Shown here: one piece after another, positions 1 through 8,754 of the stretch
How positions within the stretch are numbered: position 1 is the first letter of the stretch
Layout of the letters: each line of letters starts with the position of its first letter
Origin: Aphodosoma sp045126975
GTDB lineage: Bacteria > Bacteroidota > Bacteroidia > Bacteroidales > Paludibacteraceae
Assembly: GCA_045126975.1 (NCBI GenBank)
Contig: JBGVPL010000042.1
Span: forward strand, 62,001-126,000
Direction of reading: 5' to 3'
Length of the DNA: 64,000 bases
Position numbers and translations under genes: made by a program
The notes under the pieces: model-generated
Seen by the model: the letters and a program-made list of their open reading frames with translations, nothing else
What the model was told of the DNA's origin: nothing
Database searches by the model: none

Positions 1-818
1 GTAGCAAAGAAGAACCACTACCTTACGACTCTATCGAAGGCATAGAATATATCGACAAAGTAGTTACGGTAGACCAAGAGCCTATCGGTCGCACACCACG
101 TTCTAATCCAGTCACTTACACAGGCATTTTCAATGACATCCGTAATCTCTTCGCCGGACTACCCGAAGCCAAAATCCGTGGCTACAAACCCGGTCGTTTC
201 TCTTTCAATGCCAAAGGCGGACGTTGCGAAGTATGCTCTGGCAATGGTATGAAGAAAATCGAAATGAACTTCCTACCCGACGTCTATGTGCCTTGCGAAG
301 CCTGCGGAGGCAAACGCTACAACCGCGAAACCCTCGAAGTCCGTTTCAAAGGCAAATCTATTGCCAACGTACTCGATATGACTATCAATCAAGCAGTTGA
401 ATTCTTTGAAAATATGCCTACCTTTGTCCACAAACTCCAAACCCTACAGGATGTAGGTCTCGGCTATGTCAAACTCGGACAAAGCTCCACAACTCTCTCC
501 GGCGGAGAAAGCCAACGCGTAAAACTTGCCACCGAACTCGCAAAACGCGACACAGGCCACACGCTCTACATTCTCGACGAGCCAACCACAGGCCTACACT
601 TCGAAGACATCAAGGTCCTCATAAACGTACTCCAACGCCTCGTTTCTCGTGGCAATACCGTTATCGTCATTGAGCACAACCTCGATGTTCTCCGCCAAGC
701 CGACCACCTTATCGACCTCGGTCCTGAGGCAGGCAAACGCGGTGGCGAAATCGTAGCCACAGGTACCCCTGAAGAGATAAAAAAACTCAATATAAGCCCA
801 ACAGCCCCATACTTATGA
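1..818 (+). CDS. uvrA: Excinuclease ABC subunit A, C-terminal fragment (5' end outside window)
   Basis: UvrA is the damage-sensing ATPase of nucleotide excision repair. The frame is open from base 3, so about 271 C-terminal residues are present and the start lies upstream. Visible landmarks are the second zinc-finger cysteine pairs (CEVC near 225-236, CEAC near 294-305), the ABC signature LSGGESQR near 494-517, the Walker B stretch LYILDEPTTGLH, and the switch histidine in VIVIEHNLDVL. This is the normal end of the protein, and no truncation is seen inside the window. The TGA stop overlaps the first unit of a short ATTGAGA-type heptad run (817-840). It is convergent with the permease gene downstream. 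Confidence 0.97.
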   Translation, partial: SKEEPLPYDSIEGIEYIDKVVTVDQEPIGRTPRSNPVTYTGIFNDIRNLFAGLPEAKIRGYKPGRFSFNAKGGRCEVCSGNGMKKIEMNFLPDVYVPCEACGGKRYNRETLEVRFKGKSIANVLDMTINQAVEFFENMPTFVHKLQTLQDVGLGYVKLGQSSTTLSGGESQRVKLATELAKRDTGHTLYILDEPTTGLHFEDIKVLINVLQRLVSRGNTVIVIEHNLDVLRQADHLIDLGPEAGKRGGEIVATGTPEEIKKLNISPTAPYL

Positions 819-840
819 ATTGAGAATTAAGAATTGAGAA
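817..840. repeat. Heptad run, GAATTGA type
   Basis: Three consecutive 7-base units (GAATTGA, GAATTAA, GAATTGA) plus part of a fourth begin at the uvrA stop codon. A second array of four units (ATTACTA, TTTACTA, ATTACTC, ATTACTA) lies at 876-903 and contains the stop codon of the permease gene. The two arrays flank the shared terminator. Confidence 0.8.
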
Positions 841-843
841 ATA

Positions 844-876
844 AAAAAATCCTGCTTAGTCAAGCAGGATTTTTTA
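844..876. terminator. Bidirectional Rho-independent terminator (uvrA / permease)
   Basis: A 9-bp perfect stem (ATCCTGCTT at 849-857, AAGCAGGAT at 862-870) has a 4-nt loop, an A-run on the left and a T-run on the right. It can end transcription of the convergent genes on both strands. Confidence 0.85.
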
Positions 877-900
877 TTACTATTTACTAATTACTCATTA

Positions 901-2217
901 CTATTTCTTTCCATAGTTAGGGTCAAGTTTGCGATATGCAAAGAATGTTACCACAAATGTAGCAATACAACAAGCCATCACCATCCAGAAGAAATCAACA
1001 TAACCCAAAGCTTCTTGAATATAACCCGCAAACATACCAGGTATGAGCATACTCATTGCCATAAATGCAGTACAGATAGAATAATGCGAAGTTTTAGATT
1101 TTCCTTCTGAGAAGAACATCATATAGAGCATATAGGCAGTGAAACCAAAACCATAACCAAATTGCTCAATTGAAATAGCAGCAGATATAATCCAAATATT
1201 TGTTGGTTGATAAATAGCCAAATAAACAAATGCCAAACAAGGCAATGTCATACCTAATGCCATAAGCCAAAGAGCTTTTTTCAAACCCACTCGTGAGGCA
1301 TAAACACCACCTAAAATACCGCCTAGAGTAAGAAAAATAACACCTATAGTGCCATAAGCAACACCTGTACTTGCTGTAGTCATACCAAGACCTCCAACCT
1401 CAGGTGATGCAAGCAAGAATGGCATACATAGTTTCAACAAGAAACCTTCAGGCAAACGATAGAGAAGCATAAATACGATAGCCAACCACACACCTGGTTT
1501 CTTGAAATAAGTTGCAAATGTACGACCAAACTCCATTACGATAGCGCTTGCAGTTGGTTTTTCGCCTTCAAGAACTGAAGCATCCGCCTTTGGTTTCGGA
1601 AGGATAAATGTATGATATAAAGTCAATGCGCACATAATCACAGCACAAACTACCATTGTTATTTGCCACGACATTGGTATATTTCCAGTTTTTGCTTCTA
1701 TCGTACCTGCAATATATACAACTACACCATTGCCAAAAATCGTTGCCAAACGATAGAATGTACTACGAATACCTACGAAAGCAGCTTGATCACCTGGGTT
1801 CAGTGCAATCATATAAAATCCATCAGCCGCAATGTCGTGAGTCGCCGAAATAAATGCTGTTATAATAAATATCAACAATGTAATATAGAAAAGACTAATC
1901 GGTGTTTGTCCAGATGCAATCACCTCTGCCGATGGGAATGGAATTGTTGCTACAAGCAATACAAACAACGCCGACATCAAAATTTGCATTGTAACTGTCC
2001 ACCAACGTTTTGTTTTGAATATATCCACAAACGGGCTCCAAAATGGTTTAATCATCCATGGCAAATACAAAAGAGATGTAAACAATGCCATTTCGCCATT
2101 TGGCACACCCATTTTTGTAAACATAACAACCGAAATGTTGTTTACTATCACATAAGGAATTCCTTCCAAAAAATAGAGCGTTGATACCCACGCCCAAGGA
2201 GAAAGTCGTTTTTCCAT
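901..2217 (-). CDS. MFS transporter, AmpG/PAT-like permease
   Basis: This 438-residue polytopic inner-membrane protein has about 12 hydrophobic segments. Its opening, WAWVSTLYFLEGIPYVIVNN, resembles the AmpG/PAT branch of the major facilitator superfamily, whose members import muropeptides or related amphiphilic substrates. It is the last gene of a tight minus-strand run, 10 bp after the SpoIID-like gene, and that neighbour is a peptidoglycan-type domain. Import of cell-wall turnover products is therefore a reasonable inference, but the substrate cannot be read from sequence. The TAG stop lies in a heptad array, and the bidirectional terminator follows it. Confidence 0.8.
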   Translation of the reverse strand: MEKRLSPWAWVSTLYFLEGIPYVIVNNISVVMFTKMGVPNGEMALFTSLLYLPWMIKPFWSPFVDIFKTKRWWTVTMQILMSALFVLLVATIPFPSAEVIASGQTPISLFYITLLIFIITAFISATHDIAADGFYMIALNPGDQAAFVGIRSTFYRLATIFGNGVVVYIAGTIEAKTGNIPMSWQITMVVCAVIMCALTLYHTFILPKPKADASVLEGEKPTASAIVMEFGRTFATYFKKPGVWLAIVFMLLYRLPEGFLLKLCMPFLLASPEVGGLGMTTASTGVAYGTIGVIFLTLGGILGGVYASRVGLKKALWLMALGMTLPCLAFVYLAIYQPTNIWIISAAISIEQFGYGFGFTAYMLYMMFFSEGKSKTSHYSICTAFMAMSMLIPGMFAGYIQEALGYVDFFWMVMACCIATFVVTFFAYRKLDPNYGKK

Positions 2218-2227
2218 ATATCAAAAG

Positions 2228-3673
2228 TTATTTATATAATACATTCAATTCTGAATTGACAAAATAATGACGCAATATTTCATCATATTTATATCCTTTT
2301 GCGCCCATCACGGCTGCACCTATCTGACACAATCCCACACCATGACCCCAACCTGCACCTATAAGACAGAAGCCCTCATCGGTTTTATCAACCACAAACG
2401 CAGAACTATAGAGATGAGATTCCGATAACCAACGGCGTATCTCTAACTCCTTACCTACAATCATTGTGCGTTTTGTACCCACAATACGAAGGCGGGTCAA
2501 ACGACCCGACACGCCACGTTCAACTGGCTCAAGAGCAACGATAGTACCAAAATCAATACCCGAACGACGAGCCACTAAATCAGACAATTGCTCTGTTGTA
2601 TATTCCACCTTCCAACGATAAAAATCGGTTGTCTCTTGGTCATAATTATTCAACACTTGCGAGAGAATCTCTTTGTCGTGAGTATTACAGAACGAGTCAT
2701 ACTCCCCACGAATCCAAGCTTCAGCATTCTCCTCCACTCTCAAATCGGCAACTACTGGCTGCTGTCCATCTATCACCCTTTCAAGATAAGGATAATGCTC
2801 ATCTGCCCAACAACTTTCAAACACCTCGCTCACACCGCCACACGATTTAGAAAAACGAGCATCACAAATCTCGCCATTATTCATCAGCACCAAACCTCGT
2901 GTTGCCTCAATAGCAAGTCGCACATTCTCCGTACGAGCACGAGTGATACCCTGATAACGTTGACAATGGTCATCAGCACACACATTATATAATTCATGCG
3001 AATCACGTTCGTACCACTTAATCAACTCATCATCAGTCCTCTGTTCAAGCACAGCATTAGCATTATGCTCGTTATGGATAATAGGTTTCAACAACCAAGA
3101 ACGCGAAATCACAGCATGGGCTTTCAATAATTCAAGACTTGCAGTAGCACTCATCTCACTCGAAATCACCGAGAAAATATATGCCTCAGTTGGAATTTCA
3201 TTTATAGCCACCACTTTACCATGCTCTATCATAAACGTAAGTCCACCCTTAAATCGTTGATTTTCCTTACGTTCCCAATGAAAATTAATCCCAATCACCA
3301 CATCTTCGAGTTCAAAATATCCATCTTCCGACGTATAATCTTGCTCCTCTATAGGTGTAAAATGCAACGTATCAAACTCTTGTTCAAAGAAACTAACTCG
3401 CCCATCTTCCGAAAGCAAAACCTCATATTCGCCATCAAACGTAATATTAGGCATTTCGGCACAACGAAACGGCGAATCAAAAAAGAATCCTATTCGCTCA
3501 GCATGCATTATGCCGACTGTAATTATCGGCTCATCAATCAATTTTGGCAATTGTTCCATTTCTTCTTTCTCCAATTTAGGCGGGTCTTGCTCTGCCCCAA
3601 ACTCCTTAGGAATATACATTTTCATCGGGTCTACCGACTCCACAAACTCCTTTTTTCTACGCTCTATACCCAT
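2228..3673 (-). CDS. SpoIID/LytB-domain protein without a visible signal peptide
   Basis: This 481-residue protein carries the SpoIID/LytB fold. Marker stretches are HAVISRSWLLKP, CDARFSKSCGGVSEVFESCW and the C-terminal GWGHGVGLCQIGAAVMGAKG followed by YDEILRHYF. Characterised SpoIID proteins are lytic transglycosylases acting on glycan strands without stem peptides. The N-terminus is charged (MGIERRKKEFVESVDP) with no signal peptide or lipobox, so by sequence the protein is cytoplasmic. About 50 extra residues precede the family core, which starts near IITVGIMHAERI. It lies between the DUF4922 gene (26 bp upstream) and the AmpG-like permease (10 bp downstream), which suggests joint work on imported wall fragments. 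That role is an inference. Confidence 0.85.
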   Translation of the reverse strand: MGIERRKKEFVESVDPMKMYIPKEFGAEQDPPKLEKEEMEQLPKLIDEPIITVGIMHAERIGFFFDSPFRCAEMPNITFDGEYEVLLSEDGRVSFFEQEFDTLHFTPIEEQDYTSEDGYFELEDVVIGINFHWERKENQRFKGGLTFMIEHGKVVAINEIPTEAYIFSVISSEMSATASLELLKAHAVISRSWLLKPIIHNEHNANAVLEQRTDDELIKWYERDSHELYNVCADDHCQRYQGITRARTENVRLAIEATRGLVLMNNGEICDARFSKSCGGVSEVFESCWADEHYPYLERVIDGQQPVVADLRVEENAEAWIRGEYDSFCNTHDKEILSQVLNNYDQETTDFYRWKVEYTTEQLSDLVARRSGIDFGTIVALEPVERGVSGRLTRLRIVGTKRTMIVGKELEIRRWLSESHLYSSAFVVDKTDEGFCLIGAGWGHGVGLCQIGAAVMGAKGYKYDEILRHYFVNSELNVLYK

Positions 3674-3699
3674 TTACAAAAATAATTTAAAAACATTCC

Positions 3700-4620
3700 T
3701 TATTTAATCGTGCATTGCTCAAGAATATCAACCACATCTTCTCTTGTGATTCGTTCAAAATGCTCTTTCACAGGAGTAATAAACAAACCACTAACCTCCA
3801 CTGTTGCAGGCGAAACAAGCAATTGTTTTTCCCCTTCGGCAGTATATTGCCATGGACGGAATGCCCCACGAGGAATCACAAACAAATACCACCTACCCTC
3901 ACGATAAAGACATACAACATTCATCATTGGCTCAACACCTTCTTCTTTCACCCACGAGTTATATAATTTCATAAATGCCTCACGCAAAGCATCTTTATCA
4001 GTCGACTCAATACAATAAACCACACGCAAATAATCATCAATTGTATATATATCAACTCCACCAATTGTGCATTGTGCATTGTGCATTGTGCATTTCCCTT
4101 TGGATTTAAGATTAAAATAATCGCTAACCAATGGCAAAAAATCGGCATTACCAGCTTGAAAGTGCATATGGTCAGGAGCCGAAGCACCACATTTAGGACC
4201 ATTATAGAAAACAACAAAATCCGTCAATTCTCGAGCCAAATCAAACATATCATTGATATATGGCACAAGTTGTTGATCGACATGCTCACGACGAGGTATA
4301 GTCAAATGGCGAGTAAAAATAGGAAACGGATTAATCAAAATATCATAATCGCGCCACTCTATACCACGTTGTACCTCAGGGCGATTGGCTGCACAAAGAA
4401 AACATTTACGCTGTGCGATAGTCTTAGCATCTACCTTTGCACCCGACGACACCATACGTGCAGGGTTGAATTGCACTTTAACACCAAATCCGTCGAAATC
4501 AAACTCACGAATTTGTACAGTTTTCAATCCTTCAAAATTATTACGAGCCATCTCCCACACCGAGAGTTGTTGTTCAAATAACTCATTTACTTGTTGTTGC
4601 AATTTCAATTCACAATTCAT
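3700..4620 (-). CDS. DUF4922 protein, HIT/GalT-like fold, with heptad-encoded insertion
   Basis: This 306-residue protein resembles nucleotide phosphorylases and transferases of the histidine-triad superfamily. It has a cysteine pair KCFLC near residue 73 and the active-site-type motif DHMHFQAG near residue 150. I infer a nucleotidyl-transfer or phosphorylase reaction; the substrate is unknown. Residues about 176-186 (KCTMHNAQCT) are encoded by four perfect ATTGTGC heptads at 4064-4094 and look like inserted spacer repeat rather than family sequence. The start codon also lies in a heptad run (AATTCAC type, 4607-4631), so the first residues MNCEL are repeat-derived. It is co-directional with the SpoIID-like gene 26 bp away. 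Confidence 0.8.
   Translation of the reverse strand: MNCELKLQQQVNELFEQQLSVWEMARNNFEGLKTVQIREFDFDGFGVKVQFNPARMVSSGAKVDAKTIAQRKCFLCAANRPEVQRGIEWRDYDILINPFPIFTRHLTIPRREHVDQQLVPYINDMFDLARELTDFVVFYNGPKCGASAPDHMHFQAGNADFLPLVSDYFNLKSKGKCTMHNAQCTIGGVDIYTIDDYLRVVYCIESTDKDALREAFMKLYNSWVKEEGVEPMMNVVCLYREGRWYLFVIPRGAFRPWQYTAEGEKQLLVSPATVEVSGLFITPVKEHFERITREDVVDILEQCTIK
4064..4094. repeat. Four perfect ATTGTGC heptads inside a gene
   Basis: Four perfect copies of ATTGTGC and a partial fifth lie inside the DUF4922 coding sequence. They translate as a heptapeptide-period stretch, residues about 176-186. Confidence 0.9.
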
Positions 4621-4634
4621 AATTCACAATTTTT

Positions 4635-5156
4635 TCACTTAAAGTTCAAAGACCTTCGGTTCATAATTAAAACCATTCCTAATTCCTCATTCCTCATTGT
4701 CAAAGCTCCTATCGGTGCAAACACAAGCGAAAGCACAATTCTACCTCGCTCATTCTTATATTGTTCTGGAGTCATAGTTGCCGCAAGGGCGTTCATCAAC
4801 ATCGATATTTGCCAAATAAACAACACCGAATGTGCCAAGAATCTCACTGAATGAGCAACACCCATCACGGTTGCCGAGAAGGCACTCGGCACGAACATAA
4901 CCACCACGCTCATCACCGAAAACACGGTTTCAATCGCCATTATAAGCCCTACCGACAACTTAAATCGCCCCACAATCTCATTATAATGTTTCTCTGCCTT
5001 CGCACGCACACCATCCAACACCATCAAGTACCACATCTCCCAAAACAAGAACGTAACCCACACAAAGAATACCCCCCACGCACCATCAATCACCTGCGCA
5101 AGTATAAACTCCGTAGTAAGAAACAATCCCCAAACTTTTTTCAATTCATAATTCAT
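4635..5156 (-). CDS. Small multi-pass membrane protein, unknown function
   Basis: I do not recognise this 173-residue protein. It has about four hydrophobic segments (for example FFVWVTFLFWEMWYLMVL, and SVMSVVVMFVPSAFSATVMG) and polar loops, so it is probably in the inner membrane. Both ends are built from spacer repeats. The N-terminal MNYELKK comes from AATTCAT-type heptads (5143-5163). The C-terminal MRNEELGM...NRRSLNFK comes from ATTCCTC-type heptads (4675-4698) and a copy of a dispersed element (4646-4662). The native ends are therefore uncertain. It sits between hutI and the DUF4922 gene, 15 bp before the latter, and probably shares their transcript. Confidence 0.65.
   Translation of the reverse strand: MNYELKKVWGLFLTTEFILAQVIDGAWGVFFVWVTFLFWEMWYLMVLDGVRAKAEKHYNEIVGRFKLSVGLIMAIETVFSVMSVVVMFVPSAFSATVMGVAHSVRFLAHSVLFIWQISMLMNALAATMTPEQYKNERGRIVLSLVFAPIGALTMRNEELGMVLIMNRRSLNFK
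4646..4662 (-). repeat. Dispersed element, 17-bp partial copy
   Basis: The minus strand reads GAACCGAAGGTCTTTGA, the first 17 bases of a 33-bp element found intact at 24102-24134 and 26628-26660 and in diverged form at 58364-58394. Here it forms part of the 3' end of the membrane-protein gene. Confidence 0.75.
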
Positions 5157-5202
5157 AATTATATCTCCAACACCCTATTCCTTGTTCCCTCTTCCTTATT
5201 CC

Positions 5203-6438
5203 TTAAATAACAAATTCCCCATTCAACATAACAGCCTCAACAATATCAGTCGTATATGCGTATGGAATAAAGTCTATTGAAGGTATTTTTTTAGTGATAA
5301 ACAAGTTAGCCTTTTTACCCACAGCGATAGAGCCATGTGTCTGAGCCAAGCCAAGAGCAGCCGCACCATTTATAGTAGTTGCATTGATAGCTTGCGCTGG
5401 TGTCAATTTCATGTTGATACAAGCGAGCGACATCACGAATTTCATATTACCCGATGGTGTAGAACCTGGGTTATAGTCCGATGCCAATGCCACAGGCAAT
5501 CCTGCCGCAATCATTCCTTTAGCATTACCGTATGGCAATCCGAGGAAGAACGAAGTGCCTGGCAAAATTGTAGGAATAGTATTAGAATTACGCAATGCCT
5601 CAATCTCTACCTCTGTTGTACGTTCAAGGTGGTCAACCGAAAGTGCATTATATTTCACACCCACTTGCACACCGCCCGAAACATCCAACTCATTGGCATG
5701 AATTTTTGGACGCATACCATATTTCGCACCCACTTCAAGCATACGAGCAGTCTCTTCTACAGTGAAGAAACCTTTATCGCAGAACACATCAATAAAATCA
5801 GCCAAACCCTCCTCTGCCACAGCAGGTATCATCTCTTTACAAATCAAATCTACATATTCCCCTTGACGACCTTTGTAAATCGCAGGCACAGCATGTGCGC
5901 CAAGGAAGTTAGCACGAATTGTCATCGGAGTTGTCTCTTTCAAACGACGAATTACACGCAACATCTTCAATTCATCTTCAGTCGACAATCCATAACCACT
6001 CTTAATATCTGCCGCACCCGTACCAAAACCTATCATTTCATACACGCGTTCAAGTGCTTGCTCATAAAGTCCATCTTCCGATGTTTCGTGCAAACGCTTA
6101 GCCGAATTCAAAATACCGCCACCGCGTTTTGCAATCTCTTCATAGCTCAAACCATTGATTTTATCAATAAATTCATGCTCACGACTACCTGCATACACAA
6201 TATGAGTGTGACCGTCGCAGAATGCAGGCAATACAAAACGACCCTCTGCATCGACCACTTGGTCAGCAGTTTCAGGAGCCTCCAACATAGGACCAAAAGC
6301 CTTAATCACGTCATCTTCCACCAAAAGATAAGCATTCTCAATCTCAGGCAAAATGCTCATAGCATCACCTGCCACAAACGGACGAATCTCACGTTCCACT
6401 TGAACCAAGCGTCCGATATTTTCAATCAAAGTTGTCAT
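5203..6438 (-). CDS. hutI: Imidazolonepropionase
   Basis: HutI hydrolyses 4-imidazolone-5-propanoate to N-formimino-L-glutamate in histidine degradation. The 411-residue length is normal. Amidohydrolase landmarks are the metal-binding FCDGHTHIVYAGSREHEF, HANELDVSGGVQ, SVDHLE and the catalytic-region ALASDYNPGSTPSGNM. No other hut gene (hutH, hutU, ftcD) is in the window, so the pathway must be encoded elsewhere. A strong promoter lies 50-90 bp upstream, and hutI may lead the minus-strand run down to the AmpG-like permease. Four TTCCT-type heptads (5177-5204) overlap its stop codon. Confidence 0.95.
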   Translation of the reverse strand: MTTLIENIGRLVQVEREIRPFVAGDAMSILPEIENAYLLVEDDVIKAFGPMLEAPETADQVVDAEGRFVLPAFCDGHTHIVYAGSREHEFIDKINGLSYEEIAKRGGGILNSAKRLHETSEDGLYEQALERVYEMIGFGTGAADIKSGYGLSTEDELKMLRVIRRLKETTPMTIRANFLGAHAVPAIYKGRQGEYVDLICKEMIPAVAEEGLADFIDVFCDKGFFTVEETARMLEVGAKYGMRPKIHANELDVSGGVQVGVKYNALSVDHLERTTEVEIEALRNSNTIPTILPGTSFFLGLPYGNAKGMIAAGLPVALASDYNPGSTPSGNMKFVMSLACINMKLTPAQAINATTINGAAALGLAQTHGSIAVGKKANLFITKKIPSIDFIPYAYTTDIVEAVMLNGEFVI

Positions 6439-6493
6439 AGTATAATATATATTTCAAGTTTATATTTTTCCAAGTTCCAAGCAAAAGCACGTG

Positions 6494-6525
6494 CAAATAT
6501 AACTCTTTTTTTTGACACAAACAAA
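6494..6525 (-). promoter_or_regulatory. Promoter of hutI
   Basis: On the minus strand, TTTG (6525-6522) is followed after exactly 20 nt by TATATTTG (6501-6494), the Bacteroidota -33/-7 pattern. Transcription would start about 50 nt upstream of hutI. Confidence 0.75.
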
Positions 6526-6788
6526 TAAACACCACACAACTTACCCACCTCAACACATTTTTTAATAAATTCAATCTCTCTCCATACCGAAACCCCATAG
6601 TCACTATCCAATCACCCACAACCAAATCGAAAAATCTAGAAAAGCGCAGCGTTCCGGAACATCCAGATTATCCTCCTCACTACCTACTCCTTACTCTCTA
6701 ATTACAACATACCATAAATATATCATAAATATTAGGATAAATATACTATAACCATATCTGCGCTTATACCAAACAACCAATACACCCA
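6526..6788. other. Intergenic stretch, no gene; dispersed repeat copy at about 6670-6752
   Basis: I see no gene between the hutI promoter and the terminator at 6789. The minus strand of about 6670-6752 carries an AT-rich sequence with a GTATGTTGTA core that recurs on the plus strand at about 53848-53906. Confidence 0.5.
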
Positions 6789-6824
6789 CAAAAAAAATAG
6801 GCAGACTTTCAATTAGCCTGCCTA
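6789..6824 (-). terminator. Rho-independent terminator of the T9SS cargo gene
   Basis: The minus strand forms a 7-bp stem (TAGGCAG at 6824-6818, CTGCCTA at 6804-6798) followed by a run of T. It starts 23 bp after the stop codon at 6847. Confidence 0.8.
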
Positions 6825-6846
6825 CATAGTTTTATACAAAATAAAT

Positions 6847-8286
6847 TTATTTTACTACAATTTTAGATCGAATCGATTGTTTGTTATCTGTCACAATATT
6901 AACAATATAAACGCCCATATTCAAATCCAATGAAATCGCTTTTACTCCAGCCGTTAATTCCCGATTAACAACCATTTTACCCATAGCATCATAAACCGTT
7001 ATACCCATTAGATTTTCCACATCGAGCACCAATACACGATTTTCAGAATTATAATATACATCACCCATTTCCAATTCCACATCTGGCACATCTGTCTTTG
7101 TTTCTTTGATATAGCAATCCTCTATTTCATCTAACTCATTGTTATAAGTAGGTTTAAACAACAACTCATCGTATGCATCAAAAGCACAAACCATAAAACT
7201 AACACCACCACCATCAACCCAATCATAATCACTACGCATCCAACCACGAAGCGACCCAAAACGTTCATAAATATCAAATTTATAATCTTTATTACGCGGG
7301 TCTAATAAAGTAATTTTTTTAAGACTTGCATAGTGAGCAATATCAACTTTTTCAACATTATCCACCACTAAATCAACAATAGTATAATCATCCTTCAACC
7401 CTTCTGCTGTAATATTTTTCATCAAATGTAACCAACTCAACAACGAAATAGTATCACCAATCTCCACATCAAAATCATACATCAACGCCTCAAAACCATT
7501 ACCATACGCCCATACTTTCTGTGCCGAAGCATCCTCACGAATTAAACCTTCCAATATACGTTCTTCAGGACTTTCAGGATAGTACATCCACAATTTTTTA
7601 TAAGTGACCCCATTTATAATTGAATCACCATCAAACTCCTCAACATGCGTTCCATACACAACTGTTCTAGCCCCATCAAGCCAAGCATTACGAGTCACCA
7701 CATTCCAACGATACCCATCTAATACCATTGATTTATAGACATGACTTTCTCTATTTTCCTGAAAATCAATCAACGTATCATTCCCCTCCGTAACACATAA
7801 AAATATTATATCTCTATCATAATCTTCAGTTTCAATACTTTCATAGCCATAACCTTCAATATAAGTCCGGTCAGTAAGGTTGAATTTTTTGAGTTCTCTA
7901 CCCAAATTATCTTTCACAGATGTAACATGTTCACAAACTACACTTCTATAATTTAGAGTATCACCTACGTTAAGACTAAAATCAAACAACAACTCCTCCT
8001 TAGGATAATTTGTCGTACGTCTCCATACCTGTTGTTTTTCTACATCCTCACGCAAATAACTCTTCACCATCCAAGTATCTCCACTACCAATCAAACATCT
8101 TTTATACGTCTCAGCCTCTATAATAGTATCCCCATCAACCTTATACATCACAGTATCATACCATGTAAAGCACCCAGGACCATATACCACACTCCACATT
8201 CTACCATCAACCAACATTGTTTGATACGCCATTGCATTCACAGCCAATGCAATAATAAGCAATAAGAAAAACAATCTTTTTTTCAT
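6847..8286 (-). CDS. Secreted protein with T9SS C-terminal sorting domain, duplicated unit
   Basis: I start this at ATG 8286 because MKKRLFFLLLIIALAVNAMA is a clear signal peptide; an upstream in-frame ATG adds nine unlikely residues. The 479-residue protein contains two related segments: MLVDGRMWSVVYGPGC...YDFSLNVGDTL and MVLDGYRWNVVTRNAW...YDFDVEIGDTI. The last 65 residues (ITVYDAMGKMVVNRELTAGV...VYIVNIVTDN...SKIVVK) form a type A sorting domain, which sends cargo across the outer membrane to the cell surface. The repeated unit also occurs in the protein at 46743-47900. The function of the unit is unknown. Confidence 0.8.
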   Translation of the reverse strand: MKKRLFFLLLIIALAVNAMAYQTMLVDGRMWSVVYGPGCFTWYDTVMYKVDGDTIIEAETYKRCLIGSGDTWMVKSYLREDVEKQQVWRRTTNYPKEELLFDFSLNVGDTLNYRSVVCEHVTSVKDNLGRELKKFNLTDRTYIEGYGYESIETEDYDRDIIFLCVTEGNDTLIDFQENRESHVYKSMVLDGYRWNVVTRNAWLDGARTVVYGTHVEEFDGDSIINGVTYKKLWMYYPESPEERILEGLIREDASAQKVWAYGNGFEALMYDFDVEIGDTISLLSWLHLMKNITAEGLKDDYTIVDLVVDNVEKVDIAHYASLKKITLLDPRNKDYKFDIYERFGSLRGWMRSDYDWVDGGGVSFMVCAFDAYDELLFKPTYNNELDEIEDCYIKETKTDVPDVELEMGDVYYNSENRVLVLDVENLMGITVYDAMGKMVVNRELTAGVKAISLDLNMGVYIVNIVTDNKQSIRSKIVVK

Positions 8287-8360
8287 AGCCGTAAAATTTT
8301 TATGATTAAACAAAAGAATAAAAGCCTATTAAATATAAAATTCGCATGAAAATTACACCA

Positions 8361-8391
8361 CAAAGTTAACCAATTAAAACATAATGTACAA
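8361..8391 (-). promoter_or_regulatory. Promoter of the T9SS cargo gene
   Basis: The minus strand has TTG (8391-8389), 20 nt, then TAACTTTG (8368-8361), about 75 nt upstream of the chosen start at 8286. Confidence 0.75.
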
Positions 8392-8669
8392 CATCCACCC
8401 CCCCCTATTTAACTTTATTTAACACATATTTAACAAAATATAATCTATTACTTAAAGTTCAAACAAACATCTCTTTAAACAAAATCCAATCTCACCACAC
8501 CCAAATTTCAGACAAATTTAAGCATTTATTCTCTCTTCTCCAAATTTCTAATATTCAAAAACAACAATTTTACAACAAAAAAACAAACTTATAACAACCT
8601 ATACAATAGATTATTACAAAAACGTAACATTTTTCTAATATTCAAAAATAATTTTTCACCAAAAAAACA
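8392..8669. other. AT-rich divergent intergenic region, no gene seen
   Basis: Very A/C-rich sequence lies between the divergent promoters of the T9SS cargo gene and the TetR gene. I see no open frame or stable hairpin here. Confidence 0.6.
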
Positions 8670-8701
8670 TTTGGTTTATTAACAATAAAAGTTTAATTTT
8701 G
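8670..8701 (+). promoter_or_regulatory. Promoter of the TetR-family gene
   Basis: TTTG (8670-8673), 20 nt, TAATTTTG (8694-8701). A four-unit heptad run (GTTGACT, ATTGACC, GTTGACT, GTAGACT; 8719-8746) lies in the leader just before the ATG. Confidence 0.8.
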
Positions 8702-8754
8702 CAAAACAAAACTCAACCGTTGACTATTGACCGTTGACTGTAGACTATATAATA

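Noticed and set aside
1663..2184. 173-residue plus-strand frame
   Set aside because: Shadow of the AmpG-like permease gene; the composition is unlike a real protein.
5335..6528. 397-residue open frame on the plus strand
   Set aside because: It is the antisense shadow of hutI. The translation is rich in Cys, His, Ser and Thr without any domain pattern, while the minus strand has clear imidazolonepropionase motifs.
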